From: Alphaproteobacteria bacterium
Lineage (GTDB): Bacteria > Pseudomonadota > Alphaproteobacteria > Reyranellales > Reyranellaceae
NCBI GenBank assembly: GCA_019635875.1
Contig: JAHBYP010000003.1
Location: 434,001-498,000, forward strand
Direction of reading: 5' to 3'
DNA length: 64,000 nt
A model generated the notes under the pieces. That model searched no databases and had not been told where the DNA came from. It saw only the letters and a program-made list of their open reading frames with translations. Positions 46,330-54,359 of the stretch are shown piece after piece. The translations under genes and the position numbers were made by a program. Every line of letters starts with the position of its first letter. The stretch's first letter is position 1.

Positions 46330-49300
46330 ATGAACGCGCCAGCGAAGATCGCCGACCTGACGCTCGACAATTACACGCTGGAAGATCGCTATATCCGCGA
46401 GCGCGGCCGCGTGTACCTCACCGGCATCCAGGCGCTGGTGCGCCTGCCGATGATGCAGCGCCAGCGCGACCAGGCGGCCGGGCTGAACACCGGCGGCTTC
46501 ATCTCGGGCTACCGCGGCTCGCCGCTGGGCATGTACGACAACGCGCTGTGGAGCGCGAAGAAGTTCCTCGCCAGCAACAACATCCACTTCAAGCCAGGGC
46601 TGAACGAGGACCTCGCCGCCACCGCCGTCTGGGGCACGCAGCAGGTCAACCTGTTCCAGGGCGCCACGGTCGATGGCGTCTTCGCCATCTGGTACGGCAA
46701 GGGCCCCGGCGTCGACCGCTCGATGGACCCGATCAAGCATGGCAACGCGGCCGGCAGCTCGCCCAACGGCGGCGTGCTGGTGCTGGCCGGCGACGACCAT
46801 GGCTGCCAGTCCTCGACCCTGCCGCATCAGTCCGAGCAGGTCTTCCAGGCCGCGCTGGTGCCGGTGCTGAACCCGGCGACGGTGCAGGAGTACATCGATT
46901 TCGGCCTGCTCGGCTTCGCGATGTCGCGCTACTCCGGCTGCTGGATCGGCTTCAAGGCGATCTCCGAGACGGTCGAGAGCGGTGCCTCGGTCGACATCGA
47001 TCCCGACAACCTGAAGGTCGTCATTCCGACAGACTTCGAGATCCCACCGGGTGGCTTGAACATCCGCAACCCCGATCCGCCGATGGAGCAGGAAAAGCGC
47101 CTGCACCTCTTCAAGCTCGAGGCGGTGAAGGCCTTCGCGCGCGCCAACAACATCGACAAGCTGGTGCTCGATCCGCCCAGGCCGCGCATCGGCATCATGA
47201 CCACCGGCAAGGCCTATCTCGACACGCGCCAGGCGCTGGAGGATCTCGGCATCGCCGAGGACAAGGCGCTGCAGCTCGGCATCCGTCTCTACAAGGTCGG
47301 CATGACCTGGCCGCTCGAGCCGGTGCGTGCGCGTGAATTCGCCGAGGGCCTTGAAGAGGTGATCGTCGTCGAGGAGAAGCGAGAGATCCTCGAGGACCAG
47401 CTGACCAAGCTGCTCTACAACACGCCGGCCGAGCGCCGGCCCAAGATCATCGGCAAGTACGACGAGACCGGCCGGCGCATCCAGCCGACCGAAGGCGAGC
47501 TGTCACCGACGGGTGTCGCGCGCGTGATCGCCGAGCGGCTGAAGGTGCGCGGCGAGGGCGGGCCGGAGATCATCCAGCGGCTGGCCCGCGTCGAGGCCAA
47601 GGAGAAGCTCTTGCAGGCGCCGCCGCCGAAGACGGTGCGCACGCCGTTCTTCTGCTCGGGCTGCCCGCACAACACCTCGACCCGCGTGCCCGACGGCAGC
47701 CGCGCCATGGCCGGCATCGGCTGCCACGGCATGGCGATGCTGATGCCGCACCGGCGTACGTCGCTGATCACGCATATGGGCGGCGAAGGCGTGCCGTGGA
47801 TCGGCTCAGCGCCGTTCACCAGCGAGAAGCACATCTTCCAGAATTTGGGCGACGGTACCTATCACCACTCCGGCCTGATGGCGATCCGCGCCGCCGGCGC
47901 CGCGGGTGTCAACATCACCTACAAGATCCTGTTCAACGACGCCGTCGCCATGACCGGCGGCCAGCCGCATGACGGGCCGCTCACCGTGCCGCAGATCACG
48001 CGGCAGGTCGCGGCCGAGGGCGCGCAGCGCGTCGTCGTCGTCACCGACGAGCCGGACAAGTATCCGATGGGCAGCGACTTCGCGCCCGGCGTCACCATCC
48101 ACCACCGCGACGAGCTCGATGCGATCCAGAAGGAGCTGCGCGAGACGCCCGGCCTGACGGTGCTGGTCTACGACCAGACCTGCGCCGCCGAGAAGCGCCG
48201 CCGGCGCAAGCGCGGCACCTTCCCGGATCCGCAGAAGCGCGCCTTCATCAACGATTCGGTGTGCGAGGGCTGCGGCGACTGCTCGGAGAAGAGCAACTGC
48301 GTGTCGGTGAAGCCGCTGGAGACCGAGCTGGGCCGCAAGCGCCAGATCGACCAGAGCAACTGCAACAAGGACTTCTCCTGCGTCAACGGCTTCTGCCCGA
48401 GCTTCGTCACCGTCCATGGCGGCCGCCTGCGGCGCAACCGCAAGGCCGCGGCCGATGCGGTGCAGGCCGATCCGTTCGCCGATCTGCCGATGCCCGCCGT
48501 GCGGCCGCTCAACGAGGCCTATGGCATCCTGGTCACCGGCATCGGCGGCACCGGTGTGATCACCGTCGGCCAGCTGATCGCCATGGCGGCACACCTCGAG
48601 GGCCGCGGCTGCACCTCGCTCGATTTCACCGGCCTGGCGCAGAAGAACGGCGCCGTGATGAGCCATGTGCGCCTGGCGCCAACGCCCGGCGACCTGCACG
48701 CCGTGCGCATCGCCGCCGGCGGCGCCAACCTGGTGCTGGGCTGCGACATGGTCGTGGCCGCCGCGCCGGCGGCGCTGTCGCGCATCGAGCAGGGCGTGAC
48801 GCGCGCGGTGATCAACGGCTATGTCGCGCCGACCGCCTCGTTCGTCATCGACAACGACATCAACTTCGAGCAGCAGGCGATGATGCGCTCGATCCGCGAG
48901 GCGACGGGCTCGTCGAACGCGGAGTTCGTCGATGCCACGGGCATCGCCACCGCGATCCTCGGCGACTCGATCGCCACCAACCTGTTCATGGTGGGGTATG
49001 CTTGGCAGAAGGGCCTGATTCCGCTTTCCCTGCAGGCGCTGCGTCGCGCCATCGAGCTCAACGGCGTCGCCGTCGACACCAGCCTGCGCACCTTCGACTG
49101 GGGAAGGCTGGCGGCGCACGATCCGGCCGCCGTCGAGGCCGTGGCACGGCCGCAGATCCGCGAGGAGAAGCTTCCGCCGCAATCGCTCGACGAGCTAGTG
49201 AAGAAGCGCGTGTCACTGCTGACCGCCTACCAGAACGCCGCCTACGCCGAGCGCTATCGCGCCTTCGTCGAGAAGGTGGCATCGGCCGAGACGGCGCGCG

Positions 49301-49845
49301 CCAGGGGCCGTTCCGGTCTCGCCGAGGCGGTGGCGCGCGCGCTCTACAAGCTGATGGCCTACAAGGACGAGTACGAAGTCGCGCGCCTGTACACCGACGG
49401 CGATTTCGAGAAGAAGCTGCGCGCGCAGTTCGAGGGCGACTTCAGGCTGAAGTTCAATCTCGCGCCGCCGCTGCTGGCCGACCGCGATCCGGTGACCGGC
49501 GAGCTGAAGAAGGGCGAGTACGGGCCGTGGGTGTTCACCATGTTCCGCGTGCTGGCCAGGCTGAAGGGCCTGCGCGGCACTACCTTCGACATCTTCGGCT
49601 ACACCGAGGAGCGGCGCACCGAGCGGCGCCTGATCGGCGAGTATATGGAGACCATGTCGGAGATCGTGGGCAAGCTCGACCAGACCAACCATGCGCTGGC
49701 GCTGCAGATCGCCGGCCTGCCGGAGACCATCCGCGGCTTCGGCCACGTGAAAGAGAAGAACCTGCACAAGGCGAAGGAGCGTGAGGCCAACCTCCTCGCC
49801 CTCTTCCGCAGCCCCGCGGCACCACCGGCGATGGCCGCGGAGTAA
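46330..49845 (+). CDS. Indolepyruvate ferredoxin oxidoreductase, fused form
   Basis: Protein of 1171 residues, the fused alpha-beta-gamma type. In order: an N-terminal pyrimidine-binding domain (TGIQALVRLPMMQRQRDQAA, SGYRGSPLGMYD), the thiamine diphosphate domain around CSGCPHNTSTR and GIGCHGMAML, a 4Fe-4S region (CEGCGDCSEKSNC, FSCVNGFCPSF) and a gamma domain beginning GILVTGIGGTGVITVGQLIA. It decarboxylates aryl 2-keto acids such as indolepyruvate or phenylpyruvate to acyl-CoA, reducing ferredoxin. No separate iorB is needed. The SDR gene that follows converges on it. Confidence 0.94.
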   Translation: MNAPAKIADLTLDNYTLEDRYIRERGRVYLTGIQALVRLPMMQRQRDQAAGLNTGGFISGYRGSPLGMYDNALWSAKKFLASNNIHFKPGLNEDLAATAVWGTQQVNLFQGATVDGVFAIWYGKGPGVDRSMDPIKHGNAAGSSPNGGVLVLAGDDHGCQSSTLPHQSEQVFQAALVPVLNPATVQEYIDFGLLGFAMSRYSGCWIGFKAISETVESGASVDIDPDNLKVVIPTDFEIPPGGLNIRNPDPPMEQEKRLHLFKLEAVKAFARANNIDKLVLDPPRPRIGIMTTGKAYLDTRQALEDLGIAEDKALQLGIRLYKVGMTWPLEPVRAREFAEGLEEVIVVEEKREILEDQLTKLLYNTPAERRPKIIGKYDETGRRIQPTEGELSPTGVARVIAERLKVRGEGGPEIIQRLARVEAKEKLLQAPPPKTVRTPFFCSGCPHNTSTRVPDGSRAMAGIGCHGMAMLMPHRRTSLITHMGGEGVPWIGSAPFTSEKHIFQNLGDGTYHHSGLMAIRAAGAAGVNITYKILFNDAVAMTGGQPHDGPLTVPQITRQVAAEGAQRVVVVTDEPDKYPMGSDFAPGVTIHHRDELDAIQKELRETPGLTVLVYDQTCAAEKRRRRKRGTFPDPQKRAFINDSVCEGCGDCSEKSNCVSVKPLETELGRKRQIDQSNCNKDFSCVNGFCPSFVTVHGGRLRRNRKAAADAVQADPFADLPMPAVRPLNEAYGILVTGIGGTGVITVGQLIAMAAHLEGRGCTSLDFTGLAQKNGAVMSHVRLAPTPGDLHAVRIAAGGANLVLGCDMVVAAAPAALSRIEQGVTRAVINGYVAPTASFVIDNDINFEQQAMMRSIREATGSSNAEFVDATGIATAILGDSIATNLFMVGYAWQKGLIPLSLQALRRAIELNGVAVDTSLRTFDWGRLAAHDPAAVEAVARPQIREEKLPPQSLDELVKKRVSLLTAYQNAAYAERYRAFVEKVASAETARARGRSGLAEAVARALYKLMAYKDEYEVARLYTDGDFEKKLRAQFEGDFRLKFNLAPPLLADRDPVTGELKKGEYGPWVFTMFRVLARLKGLRGTTFDIFGYTEERRTERRLIGEYMETMSEIVGKLDQTNHALALQIAGLPETIRGFGHVKEKNLHKAKEREANLLALFRSPAAPPAMAAE

Positions 49846-49880
49846 TCCATCGCTGAAGCAGTCCGCGACATCACATCACG

Positions 49881-49947
49881 CTGTCATCCCGAGCGTAGCG
49901 AGGGATCCAGGGCCAGCCTGGATCCCTCGCTACGCTCGGGATGACAG
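49881..49947. repeat. Convergent-gap palindrome, copy 3
   Basis: CTGTCATCCCGAGCGTAGCG leads into GGGATCCAGG, and the complement follows after a short centre (GCCAG). It is the most regular of the four copies. It lies between the convergent IOR and SDR genes. Confidence 0.9.
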
Positions 49948-49962
49948 ATGATTCTGCCCGCG

Positions 49963-50760
49963 CTACCCGCCAAACCCCGGCCGCGGCACCAGGCCCATGA
50001 GGGTCTGTGCGAGGCCGCCGTCGACGACGAACTCCTGGCCGGTGACGTACGAGCTGCGCTCGCTGCACAGGAACAGCGCGACGTCGGCCATGTCCCTGGG
50101 CGCCGCGACGCGGCGCAGCGGCACCATTTCGGCACGCCGTTCGGCGACGCCTTGTGCGCGGTAGAAAGCCTCCGACATCGGCGTGCGCACCAGCCCCGGT
50201 GCCAGCGCGTTGCTGCGCACGCCTTTCGGACCCCACTCATAGGCGAGCTGGCGCGAGAGCATGGCGACTCCCGCCTTGGTGACGCTGTATGCGCCGCTGA
50301 AAGGCTGCGGTTCGCTGGCGGCGATCGAGGTCACGTGCACCAGCGCACCGCTGCCGCGCGCCAGCATGGCGCGGCCGAAGACCTGGGCGCAAAGCAGGTA
50401 GCCGGTGAGGTTGACCGCGAGCTGCGCATTCCAGTCGGCCAGCGACAGCGTGTCGAGGTTGCCCGGCCGCAGGATCGCCGCGGTGTTGATCAGCGCATTG
50501 GCCGGGCCGAGGGCCTTCGTCGCCTGGGCCGCCGCCTGCTCGATGCTCGCGGCATCCGACGTGTCGCAGCCGATGGCGAGCGATCTCGCACCCTTTGCCC
50601 GCAACTCGCCGGCCACCGCCTCGGCGCGCGGCAGGTCGCGCTCGAGCAACACCGTCGAGGCTGCCTCGGCGGCGAAGGCGCGCGCCATCTCAGCGCCCAG
50701 GCCGCCGCCGGCGCCCGTGATCACCACCACCTTGTCCTTCAGATCAAGCCAGTCCGCCAT
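49963..50760 (-). CDS. Short-chain dehydrogenase/reductase (SDR)
   Basis: Protein of 265 residues. The classical elements are all present: TGAGGGLGAEMARAF (cofactor), NTAAIL in place of NAG, a catalytic Ser in VTSIAAS, and YSVTK as YxxxK. The acidic residue after the second strand (LERDLPRAEA) points to NAD. The C-terminus has the usual TGQEFVVDGG. The function is unknown. It is the second gene on this strand, 15 bp after the L7/L12-like membrane protein gene. Confidence 0.9.
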   Translation of the reverse strand: MADWLDLKDKVVVITGAGGGLGAEMARAFAAEAASTVLLERDLPRAEAVAGELRAKGARSLAIGCDTSDAASIEQAAAQATKALGPANALINTAAILRPGNLDTLSLADWNAQLAVNLTGYLLCAQVFGRAMLARGSGALVHVTSIAASEPQPFSGAYSVTKAGVAMLSRQLAYEWGPKGVRSNALAPGLVRTPMSEAFYRAQGVAERRAEMVPLRRVAAPRDMADVALFLCSERSSYVTGQEFVVDGGLAQTLMGLVPRPGFGG

Positions 50761-50775
50761 GCGCGCCTCCCCACC

Positions 50776-51486
50776 TCACACGATCGGCGACTGCGAGGGC
50801 CTCATGCGCGCGACCAGAGCGCCGATCTCCGCCTGGTCCTTGCCGGTGAGCTGGACGATCATCGCCGTGATGTCGGCCTCCGACATGCCCTTCTCGTAGG
50901 CGCGCTCGATGGCGCGGCGCACCATCGGCGACTCGGCGATGATCTCGCTGACATTGGCGTCGACGAACAGCGCCTGCGCCGCGCTGGGCGCCGGAGTCTG
51001 CTCGAGCGCATCGGCGTATTCCTTCGAGCGCTTGAGATCCCAGCCGGTGTTCTCGCGGATCAGCTTGATCGCCTCGATCTTGTTGCCCCTGGCGATCAGG
51101 TCCCCGGCGGCGCGCCGCACCATGGCCTCGTCCATCGGGCCATCGTCGCGCGGCGCGGCCTGGCCGAAATTCGCCAGCGGCACAACATTTGGGATCGCCT
51201 CGACATAGTCCTTGGCTTCCTTCAGACCGAGCCCGGTGTGCTCGCGCACCGCCTTGATCGCCTCGATCTTGTTGCCCTCGGCGGCGAGCTTGCGCACATG
51301 GTGATCGAGCGGCGCGAGCGTCGTCGCCGCCGGCCGGGACGGTGCCTGTGGTGCCTTCACCGGACGCGGCGCCACGGGCTTCTGGTCGCCGCCGACCACC
51401 TCGGCGCGACGGCTGCGCAGCACCAGCCACAGGCCGATGGCGCCGACGACGACGCAGCCCACGATCCACCAGGTTTCAGCCGGCAT
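50776..51486 (-). CDS. Membrane-anchored protein with two L7/L12-like modules
   Basis: Protein of 236 residues. A single N-terminal membrane helix (residues 6-24) and a Pro/Ala-rich linker precede two copies of the ribosomal L7/L12 C-terminal motif: NKIEAIKAVREHTGLGLKEA (residues 72-91) and NKIEAIKLIRENTGWDLKRS (135-154). In L7/L12 this helix-turn-helix binds translation factors. The rest (SEADITAMIVQLTGKDQAEI) is helical. GGAGGCGGGAG precedes the ATG at 51484-51486. The role is not known to me. It may tether a GTPase or sense protein synthesis at the membrane, but that is speculation. Confidence 0.75.
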   Translation of the reverse strand: MPAETWWIVGCVVVGAIGLWLVLRSRRAEVVGGDQKPVAPRPVKAPQAPSRPAATTLAPLDHHVRKLAAEGNKIEAIKAVREHTGLGLKEAKDYVEAIPNVVPLANFGQAAPRDDGPMDEAMVRRAAGDLIARGNKIEAIKLIRENTGWDLKRSKEYADALEQTPAPSAAQALFVDANVSEIIAESPMVRRAIERAYEKGMSEADITAMIVQLTGKDQAEIGALVARMRPSQSPIV

Positions 51487-51607
51487 CCATGCCTCCCGCC
51501 TCCGGAGCGCCGACAGTATAGACGGGCAGCGATGCGAGCGCGGCCCTTTCACCGTGTGGATACGGGCGTTAGGGTGCGGCCGCCCGATGCCCGCCAGAGG
51601 TCGTTCC

Positions 51608-53203
51608 GTGCCGTCTTTCTCCTACGATTTCCCGTACGCGTCCAAGAAGCTCCCGGTCTTCGCCAGCAACGTCGTAGCGACCTCGCAGCATCTCGCGGCC
51701 ACCGCGGGCCTGCGCATGCTGGCCAAGGGCGGCAGCGCGGTCGACGCGGCGATCGCCACGGCGATCACGCTCACCATCACCGAGCCGACGATGAACGGCA
51801 TCGGCTCCGACGCCTTCTGCATCCTGTGGGACGGCCAGAAGCTGGTGGGCATGAACGCCTCGGGCCGCGCGCCCGCTCTGATGACGCCCGAGCGTTTCAC
51901 CGGCAAGGACAGGATGCCCGATGTCGGCTGGGATTCGGTGAGCGTGCCGGGCTGCGTCTCGCTGTGGGTCGGCCTGCACGCGAAGTACGGCAAGCTGCCC
52001 TTCGCCGATCTGTTCGAGCCGGCGATCCGCTACGCCCATGACGGCTATCGCGTGTCCTACATGGTGGCGCGCCAGTGGGACCGGCAGATCGCCCGCCTGA
52101 AGGACCAGCCGGGCTGGGCTGCAGCGTTCATTCCCAACGGGCGCGCGCCCAGGCCGGGCGAGCTGTGGAAGTTCCCCGACCAGGCAAGGACGCTGAAGCT
52201 TATCGCCGAGAGCAAGGGCGAGGCCTATTACAAGGGCGAGCTCGCCGAGAAGATTGAGAAGTTCGCCATCGAGTGCGGCGGCACCCTGCGCGTCTCCGAT
52301 CTCGCGGCGCACAAGGCCGATTGGGTCGATCCCATCGGCATCTCCTATCACGGCACGTCGCTGCACGAGATCCCGCCCAACGGCCAGGGCATCGCCGCCT
52401 GCATGGCGCTGGGCATCCTCGAGAATTTCGATCTCGCCGGCCATGATTGCGACGGGCCGGAGGTCGCGCATCTGCGCATCGAGGCGATGAAGCTGGCCTT
52501 CGCCGACATCCATCGCTACGTCGCCGATCCGACGCACATGACGGTGAGCTCGGCGCAGCTGCTCGACAAGGGCTACCTGAAGTCGCGCGCCAGGCTGATC
52601 GACCCGAAGAAGGCGCAGCAATTCGGGCCGGGCGTGCCCAAGCTCAGCGGCACGATCTACCTCAACGCCGCCGACGAAAGCGGCATGATGGTCTCGCTGA
52701 TCCAGTCCAACTACTCGGGCTTCGGCTCGGGCGTGGTCGTGCCCGGTACCGGCATCGCGCTGCAGAACCGCGCCTCGGGCTTCGTGCTCGATCCCAGGCA
52801 CCCGAATATGGTCGGCCCGGGCAAGCGGCCCTTCCACACCATCATTCCCGCCTTCATCACCAAGGATGGCAGGCCGGTGGCGACCTTCGGCCTGATGGGC
52901 GGCGGCATGCAGCCCCAGGGCCACATGCAGGTCTTCTCGCGCATCGTCGATTTCGGCCAGAACCCGCAGGCGGCGATCGACGGGCCGCGCTGGCGTATCC
53001 ACGAGGACGGCAACGTCTGGACCGAGGAGCATATGCCCGATGCGACCCTGCAGGGGCTCGAGGCACGCGGCCACAAGCTCACGCGCACCCAGTGGCCGAG
53101 CAACGATTTCGGCTCGAGCCAGATCATCTGGCGCTTCCCCGATGGCGGCCCCTATCTCGGCGCCTCGGAGAGCCGCCGCGACGGCGCCGCCGTCGGGTTC
53201 TGA
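51608..53203 (+). CDS. Gamma-glutamyltranspeptidase-family protein (Ntn hydrolase)
   Basis: Protein of 531 residues. The start was set at GTG 51608, 7 bp after AGAGG; an ATG lies 21 bp upstream in frame. The family opening VFASNVVATSQHLAATAGLRML is clear. The Ntn nucleophile should be the Thr in LSGTIYLNAADESG, where processing would split the protein into large and small subunits. The classical TTH sequence of bacterial GGT is absent. There is no signal peptide, so it is probably a cytosolic member of unknown substrate rather than the periplasmic glutathione enzyme. Confidence 0.85.
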   Translation: MPSFSYDFPYASKKLPVFASNVVATSQHLAATAGLRMLAKGGSAVDAAIATAITLTITEPTMNGIGSDAFCILWDGQKLVGMNASGRAPALMTPERFTGKDRMPDVGWDSVSVPGCVSLWVGLHAKYGKLPFADLFEPAIRYAHDGYRVSYMVARQWDRQIARLKDQPGWAAAFIPNGRAPRPGELWKFPDQARTLKLIAESKGEAYYKGELAEKIEKFAIECGGTLRVSDLAAHKADWVDPIGISYHGTSLHEIPPNGQGIAACMALGILENFDLAGHDCDGPEVAHLRIEAMKLAFADIHRYVADPTHMTVSSAQLLDKGYLKSRARLIDPKKAQQFGPGVPKLSGTIYLNAADESGMMVSLIQSNYSGFGSGVVVPGTGIALQNRASGFVLDPRHPNMVGPGKRPFHTIIPAFITKDGRPVATFGLMGGGMQPQGHMQVFSRIVDFGQNPQAAIDGPRWRIHEDGNVWTEEHMPDATLQGLEARGHKLTRTQWPSNDFGSSQIIWRFPDGGPYLGASESRRDGAAVGF

Positions 53204-53207
53204 TTCT

Positions 53208-53275
53208 CTGTCATCCCGAGCGAAGCGAGGGATCTACGGCCGGCCTGGATCCCACGCTGATGCTCGGGATGGCAG
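53208..53275. repeat. Convergent-gap palindrome, copy 4 (degenerate)
   Basis: Same plan as the other copies but with several changes in the right arm (CCCACGCTGATGCTCGGGATGGCAG). It lies between the convergent GGT-family and VOC genes, 4 bp from both stops. Confidence 0.85.
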
Positions 53276-53278
53276 CGC

Positions 53279-53656
53279 TTAAACCGCCGAACCGTAATAC
53301 GCCTCGACCCGGTAGCCGTCGGGATCGATGACGAAGCTCGCGTAGTAGGTCGGGCTGTAGTCGGCGCGCAGGCCGGGCTTGCCGTTGTCCTTGCCACCGT
53401 TCTTCAGCCCGGCGGCGTGGAAAGCGTCGACCGCCTTGCGGTCCGGCGCCGTGAAGCAGAAATGCAGGCCCGAGCGCATGTCTGCCGGCACCGGCGCCTC
53501 GCTGGCGCTGATCCAGAACACCACGCCTTCCTTGCCGTAGCCCAGCGAGCCCTCGCCGGCGCTCAGGCACTTGTACCCCAGCGGCTTCATCACCGAATCG
53601 TAGAACCTCTTGGTCCGGGCGATGTCCTTCACGCCGATCGACACATGGTCCAGCAT
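53279..53656 (-). CDS. VOC-superfamily (glyoxalase/bleomycin resistance-like) protein
   Basis: Protein of 125 residues starting at ATG 53654-53656 (MLDHVSIGVKDIARTKRFYD), the standard first module of a VOC protein. The metal-binding positions fit His 4, His in GLHFCF, and Glu in YRVEAYYG. It is a small dimeric metal enzyme or binding protein. It is divergently transcribed from the CGNR regulator and its promoter region carries the two palindromes at 53667 and 53714, so it is a probable target of that regulator. Confidence 0.88.
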   Translation of the reverse strand: MLDHVSIGVKDIARTKRFYDSVMKPLGYKCLSAGEGSLGYGKEGVVFWISASEAPVPADMRSGLHFCFTAPDRKAVDAFHAAGLKNGGKDNGKPGLRADYSPTYYASFVIDPDGYRVEAYYGSAV

Positions 53657-53666
53657 TTGTCCTCTC

Positions 53667-53686
53667 CTAACCTTCTTGAAGGTTAG
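53667..53686. promoter_or_regulatory. Operator candidate 1 (CTAACCTTC inverted repeat)
   Basis: Perfect 9-base arms, CTAACCTTC and GAAGGTTAG, stand around TT. It is 10 bp before the VOC start, in the divergent promoter gap. Its outer bases resemble those of the palindrome at 53714-53732. Confidence 0.6.
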
Positions 53687-53713
53687 TTCTCTATTTCGAC
53701 GGGCCCACCTTGT

Positions 53714-53732
53714 CAACCATCTATATGGTTAG
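53714..53732. promoter_or_regulatory. Operator candidate 2 (AACCAT inverted repeat)
   Basis: Arms AACCAT and ATGGTT enclose CTAT, with TAG following on the right as in candidate 1. It overlaps the start region of the CGNR regulator gene. The centres of the two sites are 46 bp apart. Confidence 0.5.
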
Positions 53733-53744
53733 TATGTGGATGAC

Positions 53745-54359
53745 ATGAGCGAAGCCCTCGTCCCGGCCGCCAAGCCCGATCTCTGCCTGGAGTTCGTGAA
53801 CACCCGGTTCTGGCGCGGCAGCGAGCCCTCAACCGAGACCCTGAACGCGCCCGAGGACCTGCTGGCCTGGTGCGCGGCGAACCGCGCGCATCTGCCCGAG
53901 ACCGTCGCCACGGTGGCCAAGCATTGGCGAGCCCATCCCGAGGAGGCGGCGCAGGCGTTGCGCCAGTCGGTGGCAATCCGCGAGGCCATCCACGGCGCCT
54001 TCGCCGAGGTCGCCGCCGGCCGTCAGCCCGGCGCCGCGGCTCTGGCGCCGCTCAACCAGGCGCTGGCGCAGGCGCCCGGCCGCACCGCGCTGCAACCCAG
54101 CGAGCATGGCCTGGCGTGGACCCTGCCGCGAATGCAGAGCAGCGTGCCGGCGCTGCTGGCCTCGGTGCTGTGGTCGGCGGGCGATCTGATGATGAGCGGC
54201 AAGCTCGATCGCGTGCGCCGCTGCGCCAACGACAAGTGCCAGTGGCTGTTCCTCGACGACAGCCGCGGCGGCACGCGCCGCTGGTGCACGATGAGCAGCT
54301 GCGGCAACCGCGCCAAGGCGCATCGCCACTACGCGAAGAAGAAGAAGAGCGAAGGCTAG
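53745..54359 (+). CDS. ABATE/CGNR zinc-finger transcriptional regulator
   Basis: Protein of 204 residues from ATG 53745; GTG 53736 is in frame three codons upstream. The N-terminal ABATE-type domain includes LCLEFVNTRFW. The C-terminal CGNR zinc finger has Cys pairs in RRCANDKCQWLF and WCTMSSCGNRAKAHRHY, where CGNR names the family. These proteins are predicted stress-linked DNA-binding regulators. The two palindromes in front of the gene and the divergent VOC gene suggest local autoregulation. Its stop overlaps the convergent histidine kinase gene by 4 bp. Confidence 0.9.
   Translation: MSEALVPAAKPDLCLEFVNTRFWRGSEPSTETLNAPEDLLAWCAANRAHLPETVATVAKHWRAHPEEAAQALRQSVAIREAIHGAFAEVAAGRQPGAAALAPLNQALAQAPGRTALQPSEHGLAWTLPRMQSSVPALLASVLWSAGDLMMSGKLDRVRRCANDKCQWLFLDDSRGGTRRWCTMSSCGNRAKAHRHYAKKKKSEG

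Noticed and set aside
47806..49182. A 458-codon minus-strand frame within the indolepyruvate oxidoreductase gene
   Set aside because: It is a shadow frame with no start context or motifs.
51608..53203. Classical periplasmic gamma-glutamyltranspeptidase
   Set aside because: No signal peptide is visible and the TTH nucleophile motif is not present, so only family membership is supported.
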